Assembly: GCA_003991915.1 (NCBI GenBank)
Contig: RQTK01000049.1
Location: forward strand, 826,172-890,171
Direction: 5' to 3'
Source of the DNA: Elysia chlorotica
Taxonomy: Eukaryota > Mollusca > Gastropoda > Plakobranchidae
DNA length: 64,000 bases
Shown: piece by piece, positions 31,801 through 44,400 of the stretch
How the letters are laid out: every line of letters begins with the position of its first letter
How positions within the stretch are numbered: position 1 is the stretch's first letter
The notes under the pieces: model-generated
Seen by the model: only the letters and a program-made list of their open reading frames with translations
The model's database searches: none
Told to the model about the DNA's origin: nothing
Made by a program: the position numbers and the translations under genes

Positions 31801-34800
31801 CAGACTGAAGAGGACGCCCCCTACAGGCGCTCCGAAGGCGGCCGCCACTCCCGCCGCAGCCCCCGCCGACACAAAGTCTCGCTTCTCTCGATCACTGCGG
31901 AACACTTTGAAAATCTGTATGGAACAAGTGGAACCATCAAAACCATATAGTGGAACCATTATAACCAATGTATTCTTCCATCGTTTTAACACATACCACC
32001 ACAACCAATGTAGTCTTCCATCGTTTTAATACATACCACCACAACCAATGTAGTCTTCCATCGTTTTAATACATACCACCACAACCAATGTAGTCTTCCA
32101 TTGTTTTAACACATACCACCACAACCAATGTAGTCTTCCATCGTTTTAACACAGGCTGAGCCATCCACACCAAGATAACCGATGACACAACCAGCCCTTT
32201 AGTTACAGGGTTTACTTGTGGCTAATTCTCTCTGTGAGTCTAGTTTAGAGCACTGATTAAATGCAGGAGGAGATCCTTTACCTAGCGTCTTCGCTTTTGG
32301 TTTGGTCCCCGTAATGACAAGGCCTCTATTGTGTCTGACGGTTCCAGGAAAACCGGATTAGATTCAAATTTAATTTCTCCATGCAACTGCCGACTGGCTA
32401 CATTGTTTCCTTTTACGTTATAATAAATAAATCAAATGCATTTAGTATTTGAATCTGCAAAATTATCCATACTCTTTGTAACAAAAATAAAATCTAAATT
32501 TATTCCCATCATTTGTCTCCTACAATGTATTCATAAAAAATCCAAAGAACCGCTTATAAAGAAGAACTGCTTTTTCTTTGTTATAATGTCAGGTGGACAT
32601 GCAGCTTACCATTGACCAAAATTCTTTAGAATAACATTCTCCCTCCGATTTTGACTGGCTCACAATAGCATAAAGATAATGAAACAATGCTTATATTATA
32701 TGAATCGCTACTTCCAAATTAAATAAAAGTCAAATGATAAAGAAATATAAAATCAAGTCAATCACACATACAAACATATCTTCAAACTTAATGTGGATAA
32801 AGACCTTCATCATATGTGACTTAAAATCATCAACAATGAATTGTTGAATCACAATTGGGAGAGCCACAAAATAAAACATTAAACTTTTTTTTAAACTTCC
32901 TTTGGTCAGGTTTTGTGAAAAAATGTACTTATATACTTTTTGGTTGACTTTATTCTCTTCCTCATAAGTGTTTCTTGGATCCTATCCATGAAAACCAACG
33001 GATATCAAGATACGAGCAATTGAAAATTATGAAATGTTCTTATTTGTGAAAAGGTAAATAAATATTGCATTTTCTCAAAACTTTTGAAATGTGATTGAAC
33101 CAAGTTTTCCCATATCATATTCAGGCTGTGTTAATACTCACGCTAAAATCAAGTTTCAGCGATGTACTGCGACCTTGAGATACACCTGCCGCAATGACAG
33201 CACCGGAGTGAATCATAGGTCCTTCCTGGAACGAAAAGGGAGAAAACTTGCTCAACTGAGTCTCTCACATCAAATATTCTTTAGCCCACACAGCTTAGTA
33301 CTTTGACTAATCGAAACCTGAATTTCACTAATATGTTAAACTCTTTAACCTGATTCGCGGGTCTAGATGCAAAAAGTTGTAACTGACCTCTTTATCTCTT
33401 TGAAGTTACAATAATATTCCTTTCAGCCTGCGGCTTGTTCTTATTGACATAGCAGAAGAAGAAAACATTTTGTACTTATATGCAGAAAGCTCAATTCTTA
33501 TAAATACTTATTTTAAAACTATTGTAAACTTGGTCCTCTTGGTATATGGTATACTACATAGCCCAAGATAAGCACAAAGTCAAGAAAGCAAGCAATAGTT
33601 AGGTGAATTTTCTTTACAACATTTGAAAAATTCTCTAATAAGTTTAACTCTGCCATCTATCATCTGTTAAATAGTCATCAAGCAGACACAGAATGTGACT
33701 TGAAAAAAAAAAGTGTTTGGATTGGGACTTATCCTGGTTCTATGACTCACAGAGTAATTTACCTTTGTCAAGCAGACTTAATAAAAAATATGTTTTGCCA
33801 AAAGAGGGACTTATCCTGGTTCTATGACTCACAGAATAATTTACCTTTGTCAAGCAGACTTAATAAAAACATGTTTTGCCAAAAGAGCAATGTACCAAAA
33901 TAAGTCCAGATGCCTTTGTGTTCGACTAACAAATCAAGGAAATAAAAAATTAAAACATACAACAATTCTGATATGGGGATTTTTCAAGGGAAGCTCAACA
34001 AGACTAACAGGACCAGAGAAATACAACACTTGCATTGTATCTTATTCCATTAAACTTTTGTAATGCTTAATTTGCTTTTTTCTCTACTTCATAAGAAAAC
34101 TAGATTATTTCCACGCGGATAAAGAAATATTTTTATAAAGCAATGTCTGAGAGTGTGACCTCTTTTGCTCTTGTCTATTTGGGAGAAAATACAAATAAAT
34201 GAACAATGCCCAAACTAGGTGACGATAATTTTCAAGTCTTGTTTGTTAATCCAGAGAACTGTTCCGCCAAAAAGATTTGTAAATAAATGTTTTATTATTA
34301 ATGAGATAGCTTCAATTGTGAAAGATAAAAACCATCCTCTTTATGGTCAGATACTCCTCTCTCAACAGATACGTATAAATGCACCAGCTGTTTTTCATGA
34401 CCTCAAGTCACTTTGTCATTAAGTCAGGAGCATGAAGCCTCACCTTTCACACAAGGGAGGGAACTGGCTCAAGTGGAAGGACATTGGTCTTCAAAGAGCA
34501 AAGTTCCCAGTCCGAAACTCACTATCGGTCAAAAATTGATTAATTCTATTTCTTCCCCTACTAGTTTGGTCGATGTCAGTATGATGTGACCAGCTGAGAC
34601 AAGAGTCCAGGTATCCCTGCACTGTCTCTGTATGGAAGCACATAAAATTCTTTTGTTAATCTTGAAGCAAAGCCGCAATAAAGCCTGTATAGTGCTCTCG
34701 TTGGACACAGAGAACCAAAAAAAAGAACGAACAAAACACAGACCTTGCCAACAGCCAGGCCTCCTGCCACAGCACACACCACACCGACAACTTTGGTCAT

Positions 34801-37800
34801 GAGGGTCTTGATGCGGACCACGTGAGGTACAATAACACCGTTCAGGTAACACTTGATCTGGGGTATACCACTCCCAGCCGCCACAGGCTGAAACACGCCA
34901 AGGGATGAAAGAGCAGAGCTCAATAATGGCACTTATTAGCTTTGACAACGAGTGATGCTTCAAAGCTTACAAGAGGGAGTGAAAAAAGCAAAGATGTTGG
35001 GTTTAAGATGTCTGAAGAAACTTGTGTTTATTGCAATGCAAAACCTTCTTAAAAACTCAAGATTCTGTGTAGATTAAAAAAGTAGGCAGCTGAGATAAAC
35101 TTTATTGTAACCAGCATTGAAAAATTGTACATGTTAAAAAAAAACAAGATTATATCTATTCAAGGACCAGAGACAAGCTTTTGAATATATTTTATCATAT
35201 CTTCACAATGAACTATTGATAAAAGTAGGCTGCAGACAAATTAACATTTTATTTTTGTGTGAGTGTTTTTGATTGATAAAGCCACACAAATACATATTAT
35301 ATGAAGAGCTAATATCTGCAGATCTTTACCACTGACTGAGGTGAAAAAGAAATTAATTCTAACCTTAAGACAACACCCCCAATTAATTTCTTTTATTTTT
35401 CTATAAGGCCTTCTGGTCATAGCTGTTTGCTCTTAAAACTTGATGTCAGGAAAAATCAAAATACATAATAACCCTTTCCGTAACACTTTTTTAAAGCTAA
35501 GACTGGCACTTTGGTTAAAATGATAATAAAATGTATTTCTATATTTAAACATTATTAGAAATAAAATTCAGCGACATTAAAACAATGGTATTATTTAACC
35601 AACATGTTTGTGCAATACTCATTTAACATACTGAAAATACATGTGCGTGTGCTGAAATAACAAAGCATAGTAAGACGTTCTGAAGGTAGACTTACCTCCA
35701 CATACGCCGTGAGCACGCTGCCCACCAACACCAGCCCCATGTTGAAGCAGAGCCAGACGAGCAGCGGGTAATACATGCACTGCTCAGTCACACACTTGTC
35801 CACCACTGACACAGAGTTAAGGACACACCAACATTGTTCAGCTTTTCACTTTCTCTTAAAAGTTCTCTTGTAGTACACCCCCACCCCCCTTCTTTCTCAT
35901 CTAAAAAAAAAGTATAATAATGAGAAAGATACTGAATACCCCTCTTTTTTTTTCAGCAAATCTCTAGCCATGAGCAATAGTCAGTCTCAAAAAATTCTAG
36001 AGGGCATTCAGCACTAAATATATACTTTGTATAAATCACCTGATGAAACATGCTCATTCGCAGACATTACTAAAAATAATGTAGTGAACTAACACCTGCC
36101 AACACAATCAGACATCACACATCTGGTTTTCAAACTACTAGAGGCACATTTAGAGCAGTCAGCCATACTGAGGTGTGTGTCTCAGTCTATGGCATCAATG
36201 AAAACCCTGCACTGAGGTGTGTGTCTCAGTCTATGGCATCAATGAAAACCCTGCACAGAGGTGAGTGAGTGAGTGAGTTGTTTTTGAGGCATGTCAGCAC
36301 TGTAACGGCTATGTTGTGCCCAAGATGTCCTAAGACAGTTATTGCATTATACTGGTAGCAACGATGACTCCTTTATTTCTTAGAGTAGTAAAAGCATAAA
36401 ATTGTGCGTAAAAGGTTTGGTTAAAAGTGAAAGGTATATACAGTAGTTTAAAAGATCCATGTGTAGGATTATCACAGTTAAATTTTATTATATACACCGA
36501 TGACCTTCAGGTACCTCAATAGGCGCTGAGGACTAACATAAGTAAATATGCTCTCTAGTGGCTTAGAAGCTAGGTACACATTTCTTTCCCGGTAAAAAAC
36601 CGGGCAAGTAACCAGAATGTGACTAATGGACGAAATTCACTGGTGTTTTGAAACTGGTCAGGTGAGGATACGTTCTTTCACGGACTGGAACTTGAGGCCG
36701 GACACGTTCTCCACGCCCAGGTCGATGATTCCGGCGGTGAGCCCCGTGAGGACACCAATCAGGAAGCAGATGATCCAGCGCCGCACTTCTTGCCACTGGA
36801 GGGCCTACGACATTTACACAGGTTTAACACAATGCAGGTTTAGATTCTTTAACTCAACAGAGAGTATTTTGCCAGCAGTGGTAGAAAAAAATTGCACTCT
36901 TTTCAGCGTTTTTCCAAAATTCATCTATTTTTATTCATATTATATATAAAACTTTTGCAGATAGCTATCTTTTTAGTTCTTTTATTTTAAAAAAGCTGAC
37001 CAGGATATTTATCTAACTGATCAATGTGGAACCGAAACACAGACATTGTATGAAGAAGCCAAAGAAAATGTTTAAGCTTTAGAAATGTGTATCTTTAGAA
37101 CAATGGCGAAAATCAGTCAGGAGGACAAAATAAGAAATAAACTAAGCCTCAGTAGACTAGGTGTACAGAGAAACCTAAAAGTGCAAACTCAGGAGCCTGA
37201 CTATTTTAGCACCACAGTAAGCCCGCGGGAGTATTCAGAATAACATCTTAAATGGAAGAAAAGCTGGCAGCAGAGGAGGAGGGCTCCCTAGCCAACATTG
37301 GGTGGAAGATGTTAAAGAACTGGACGGGAATGAAACTCAAAGTCTGTGTTGATCTGACACAGGACAGTTCGGCTAGGAAAAGGTTGGCTTGACCATCCTG
37401 AGTATGCACAGTTGGTCGGTCTACGAGGTTGTATGTCACCTTTGTTAAAATGGTGACTAACGAGGGACATCTGAATGGCTGAAGTTACTTCTTTTTTAAA
37501 ATTGTTTTGCAATTATAATGTCAGGGATGAGTAACACCAGTTTTCGGTGATATGTGAAATATGTTTAACAGATTTACTAAGTCTTAAATAGTACATAACA
37601 TAAAACATTGTATTTATGTGTTGAAAAAGTCTCATCAGAAAGGAACATGATACATAACCTAACATGCACATATAGCAACAGGAATAACAACAATATTTAG
37701 GGATTTAAAAACACAAAAAGTTCATACTATAAATGTGCTGGCAGTGACTCATGCAATACATTAATATTATATTTCTGCAAGTAATGTGCCCACATGTTTA

Positions 37801-38387
37801 ATACTTTTACGCCCACCTGAACTTTACATGTGAATGTCCTGTTTCTTTAACATTAGAGCACTGAAGATGTAGGGCATCCCACTTGATAGATAAAATATCT
37901 ACAAGCGCAAAAATTGGACTGATTCTCCAGGAAAGTTGCATTGATAAGGTCATAAGTACTGTAGTACACCAATCATTGTGATAAGACAAAAAATGAGTAG
38001 AAAAGAGTTATCATAAAAAGTCTATAGATGTCAAATACCTTGTGACACTGACATCATTACAATTATTCTCAACTCTTGTTGGTTTGATTTAAAAAAACAT
38101 CTTGTAAATAAACCAGCCTTCTTTTTTCTTTAAATCATTAACTTTATTTTCGTTTCAACGCAAAGAAGACAGTAGGGAAATAAAGTTCTTACCAATGTTT
38201 TGGAGCTTTTAACTTTTTCCTCCCTCTGATAAATCAGGTTATCAGAAACCTCATAGTCAAGACTCTGGACGGATGAGACACATGAATATAATTATAACTT
38301 AAATAAAAAAGGGAGGAAAGGAAAGGTGCAATTTCGAAACCAGGGGGTCAGGCAGAGAAGATACATCAATCCTACCAACTAACCTAC

Positions 38388-38423
<36 letters not shown>

Positions 38424-41400
38424 GTCAATATCACCATGATCTTTCACATTTGCTTACATTCTCATCTATTTCAGCCAATGCGTTAGTGAAGGTAACTAAT
38501 TTGCATGCTTTGTTGTTTCATCTTTAGACATGAGTGTCAAATGTCAGTGTCAGTCTGACATTCTTTGTCTGTCTGTCTCTTTCTCTCAATCAAATAGCCA
38601 GATAAAAAAATCATTTGCTATGTAAATGTAATTTAAAATCATTACTGATAAAAATTAAGACACTCATAGGTGGCCATTGTTATCCTGACTTTAACAGCCT
38701 GGACATGAACATCGAGAAATGATTACAAATACTGGTGTAGGGATTTCCTTAATTTAATACTTTTTTCTGGTCTTGTTGAGGCTTTTAAGAGTTGCAAATA
38801 ATAATGAAAGATAATTTATATAAGTTTAGACATCTAGTTTAAGTTTTTTCTGAGAATGGGAAGAATTTTCATCGGGAGATTGGGGAGTCTTTGTTACACT
38901 CATGCAGCATTTAACCTTCATGATTTTCATTGGATAAAATCGATTGAATAATTTTATCTTATTACTTTTGACTTGTTTGACATGAGTTGCTTGAAAGAGA
39001 TCATTAAGAAGTCATTATATACTAATGTAAATAAATAATTTCTAGTTTATAATTCAGTAACTAAAGTTCTCCAAAAAAGCCAAGGCAAGTATAAACTTTA
39101 TTGCACAGCCTCATGTACATAATTGTTATGTGTATGTACATGTACCTCAAAGCCGGCCTTCAGAATGTGCTCCTGATCAATCTTGACTTCTTTCTCCTCT
39201 TCAGGTTCAGGGTTCATAAAATCCATTGAATAATTTTATCTTATTACAGTGATGATCTTTTCAGCTTGTTTGACATGAGTTGCTTTAAAGAGACCATCAA
39301 GCAAAGTTTTTGAGATATAACAGTGGCTTCTATAAGAAAGTCATTATATAATCTTATAAATAAAGAAAGAATTTCTAGTTTATAATTCAGTACCTAAAGT
39401 TCTAAAAAAAAAAAAAGCCAAGGCAAGTATAAACTTTATTGCACAGCCCCATGTACATAATTATTATTTGTGTGTACATGTACCTCAAATCCGGCCTTCA
39501 GAATGTGCTCCTGATCAATCTTAACTTCTTTCTCCTCTTCGGGTTCAGGGTTCTCCGCGTCACTTCGGTGGCTGTCCTCCAGTGTTTCAATACTGTTGAA
39601 GTCTCCCAGTCCATTGTTCCTGTCTCTGGGATCCGAGTTGATCTGGAATCCATTACATTTACCATTTTAAATTACTGGGAAAGAATTTAATGTACAAGAT
39701 TTGCTGTCACAATAAAGTCTCATCTTAATTCGAAATCTGTGTGGTTTACAATTGTAAGTTGCAAGTTCTAAAGAAGTTACTCATTATAACAAGAAATCCA
39801 AGACTCGCTTTGCCTTACTGTGATGAGAATGTATCAAGTTGGTTTTTTTTCATCAGGCAACGTTAACCCTAGTGTCACCCTACTGATCTCTCCTAATTCA
39901 ATCTTTTTCTAATCTTATATTAAAAAAACCCACATAACATGGCTTGCATGGGATAAAAGAATAGAATGGCAAATAGTACTTTTTTGACAATATAAAAATT
40001 AATTTCCTTTATGAAATATATATAGTGCAGTGACAAACATCAAACTTGACCTGCCTTTTTTAGCTAGGTGAAAAGCAAATTTGTTAATGTTATGAAGAAC
40101 AATTTTTTGCAGGGCCACCTATCTTGAGAGATAAAGCACCATCAGTGATAAGGAAGATGAAGCAACGACAAACCCTGACAAAATATCAGTTGAGATGATA
40201 AAAGTACTTAATGACTACATTGCTCAACAAAATCTATGACAAAAACCAGAATAAAACATATCACACAATCAATATATTCATGTCAACGAAGCAAGGAGCG
40301 ACAGAGTACAAACTACATTGTACTATCAGTCTCATGAGTCGTATCACACAAATATTGTTACGAATCATGTTTTGAACCAGAAACAAAATTAAACTGGAAA
40401 TAGCAGCAGAACAATGCAGGTTTGACGTTTGTGGAGGAAAAAGGAATAACAAACTCTATGTCTTACATACTCTACTAGAACATGCACTCTAGGTGCAAAA
40501 AAGATGTATGTTTATACTTAAAATGCTTTATCGATTACACCAAAGAATATCAAACGAATAACACAATAGAAAGTAGTCGAAAAGACTTATGAATAATTTT
40601 AAAAATTGTATGAATATACTGGGAACAAGCGAGGGTGATGTCAGTGGATAATGATATCAGCTCATTTCAAGCTATTTAACACACGGTGTCAGACAGGCCT
40701 GTGTACCCTTTTCTGCCTCTATACAGTGGTCTCCGCTTAAGAACCTGCCCCTCGGGAGACAAGAAGCGGATTCTTAGAAAGTGTACGTTCTAACGGGAGC
40801 TGATGAAAATTAGTCTGAGAGTCGGGAAACAGTGATCAGTCTTCAATGAACAGTAATCTCTGATTAATTTTTACTTTCATAGTTTCCCTGAGTTTTTTAA
40901 GATTATATATTAACTATGGGTTTTCAGTTTGTTCTCTGAGAACATTAAAAGATTGAGACAAAGGCACACAAAGTTGTCACACCAGTCTTAATAATGCATT
41001 GATTTGTAAAGAAAAATAATCTATGTTAAGAGAAAACAAATCCCTCTCTCTAACTTTAATGACCAAGTTTCTTTTTATTTATGCGAAAGAGAATGAAAGA
41101 AACAAAGAGAGAGAGAGACAGATAGACAGAAAGAGGGAGATAAAGAGAGAGACAGAAATCATCTTTTTACAGTCAAGAAACAAATCTTCTGGGGTGATTG
41201 ACACGTGTGTTGAGCAACTGAGAGGAGTGGTCGGCGCGATAGAACCACTGAGGTGTTGGTTGAATGGTCAAGTCACGCCTACTCCTCGGTGATTGGATGC
41301 CTACCAACTCTTGCGCAGTGTATCAAATGCTGCCCACCGATGATTTTCATTCTGGGGAAGGTCCTTTTTATAGGGGGAGGTCCGTCATTTAACATCTCCA

Positions 41401-44400
41401 TGTAAAGAACATTGAGTTCCCTGACTGTAGACTGACAGACGATCGCGAGTCGGAGTTACAAAGATAAAGCGGAAGTAAACTCCCTCTGATCTTCTTACAC
41501 AGCTCTAGCGAAGCCTACCATTTGTAGAGGTTCTAATGCCTGTGCATGTTCATCTCCCCTTCCGCTTCTTACAGCAATTGAATCTTGTTTATTCACATAT
41601 GCGTGTGCCAGTCTTACATGGCTATAGAAATAATCACCACTCTGGGTTAGGTAAAATAATGTTTTAGCTTGAAATTTTTTTTTTTTTTAAATTATATCCG
41701 GCTCTTAAAACTTTGTGTGAGACCAAGAGCGGGTAAGTACATGGAGAAAATTTGTATGTTTCTTAGGGCTAGCAGTTTCAAAGTCAGAATGAGTTCATAG
41801 CGGAAAGTTCTTACACCGAGACACTGAATTAAAATAACCATGTGTTACTTGGAAGGAATCTATGAATTACAGTATTCGAATATAACATAGGTATGATGAT
41901 GACACTGCACTTATCACAGAAAATAATGAAGGCTTGCAACAACTGTTGAATGTTGCTGAAGAAGAGGGCAGGGAGAAAGGACTGGTATTAAATAGTATAA
42001 AATTACAGAAGTTATGGCCATCAGTCGGAAGAAATAACCTCTGCACATAAATATCTTTGTCAAACGAACTAAAATCAAACAGCATGACCAATTCAAATAC
42101 TTAGGAACTTTAATCTTAAGTGATGGAAAGAAAACACTGAAATATCATCAAGAATAGCACAAGAAAAACTGAGTTTCCAGAAAATGAAAGCAGTCTAAAC
42201 AAACAAGTGCATCTCCATGCAGACAAAAAAAGTCCTTCAATGTATATTGAACCCATACTTATATGGATGTGAGGCGGACAATCTCAAAACATACAAAGAA
42301 GAAACTGGAGGCAGCTGAAATGTGGTTCCTCAGAAGAATGCTCAGAATTTCATGGACAGCAAAGAAGTCTTATGAAGCAGTTCTACAGGAAACTATCAGA
42401 AAAGATCACTTATAAATATACAATTGAACATGTCCATGGTGACAACTGAAGATCATAGCCAAATGTGGTCACCATGGACAGGTACATAATTTATATATGT
42501 AAGTGTATTATCAACATTTTCCTTTTGCTGTGTACCTACTTAACCTTTCTCTTCTGAGTTCCCTTTTGCTCATCGAAGCACCAGCCTCAAATTCTGCTGA
42601 GAATTCAGCCTTTCTCTTGATTGTTTGTTGAATTTGAATTTTCCTCGTTGAGACTTTCCTGCTTTTGACATTTTGATGATGTCCATTCCTTGTGACAGTG
42701 GTAATGCTTTTGGTTTTTTGCTTGATGCCAGGATTAACGCAAAGAGCAGTGCTAGTAGTCTTGAAACTTTTTTTTTCTCTGTCGCTGTTGTTATTCAAAT
42801 TTTGAATATGACTGATGGACATAAATTCACTGTCCTTGTTATTGTAGCCAAACTCCCAGATAATTGATCACCATACAAGGGAATGGAAGTTCCATTTCTA
42901 GAATCAGAACATTTTTTAACTTAGCCTTATTGCCAAATGATCAAAGGCCATGTGGACGTGAACTTTCTGTTCCTAGATCTATGAAAGACATTTGTAAGAG
43001 GCAGATTTAATTTCTCATAATACGTCATGAAAAAGTTTGGCGACTCCTTTAGTATGTGTCTCAAAAACTTGTGCAAAAAGGTTGTTCTACAGTTTTCGCT
43101 TAGCTTTCCAAGATCAAAAGGTGCAGCTGGTATCGGATGTGATAAATGAATAACGTCAAAACGTCTAAACACTTGAAAAGCTCTCCACCATTCTTAAGGC
43201 CCCTCCCCCACTCCTTCTCTCTCTCACACACACTCACCCTTTCATTCTCTGTTTTTTTCTTTCTTTCTTTGTATCTCTCTATTAGCATGTGTCTCTCTCA
43301 TTTTTTTTTTTCTTGAACTCTTTTTCACTCTTAATGAAATGTTCACATCACCAGTTTTAATCGACTGACCATTTAAAAATCAGCCTTTTTTCTGTCTTGC
43401 CTGTTCTCCATCTATTTTTGGTATGCATTCTGTTCCATTGTCATCTATCTTTTAGTCATAGCACACTCTTGAAATCTCCTTGTGTCTCCTGTCATCAGTA
43501 ATCCTTGTTTCTATCTCAAAGACCCACTTATAACTTACATTTTCGTTCAGATCCTCCCTCCAAAGACCTTCCTCCCTACCTCTCTCTCTCTCTCTCTCTC
43601 TGGCCTTTGAAAAATGGCACTGCTTATGCTTTAGGGCCGACCATCCCTCTCTCGTTGGTGGTGACTTATCACCCACCCCACTCATGCTTTCTGTTTCGCT
43701 CGTAGCGACTCCCCCCCCCCCCCCACTCTTAACTTGGGCCGCCTCCGCTTTTCTGCTCGCCACGCATCACCCCCCCCCCCCCCCCCTCATCTTGCTGGTG
43801 CCGCCATCAGTAATTCACATATTAACTGTACACTAGAAACATATTGTCAATCATTTCCCTCTATTCGTGTCCCTTTTCTCACACACAGCTTTAGTTGCCA
43901 TGGTCAGGTTTTGATCAGTTTATAAGCTGTTTGTTGTCGTGTTGGACAGCTGGTCGCCTTGGACAGTAACAAAATATACAAAAAATGCAAGGGGGTCAAT
44001 GAAAAGCGGTTGCCATGGAAAGGTGGTTGGCGGTAATTTGCAGACGCCAATCTTTCTTGGACATGTGATGAGAAGAGAAAAGCAGGAATTTCTTATGTCT
44101 GGAAAGATTGAAGGGAATCACAGCATGGTCATTGGAACGACAACAGAAAATGGACGCTGAACATTAGGACACATCGAAAGTAACAAAGGATAGGGAGGTG
44201 TCGTGGGGCAAGATCTCACAACACTGAAATTGTCCAATTTGAATTGCCCTGGGTTTATTGGTTGTAAAATTTCGGAGATCTCACTACAAACCACTGGACT
44301 TGATGGATGAAACATTGAAACGATTGATATACATTTTTGACATGGATCTAAGACTAAGAACAATAATGAAATAAATAAATATTGTCTTATAAGTAACTAG

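Noticed and set aside
43452-43763. Minus-strand frame with [17 protein letters not shown]
   Set aside because: Driven by C homopolymers and a CT run in CLCN7 intron 1; no splice partner or domain.
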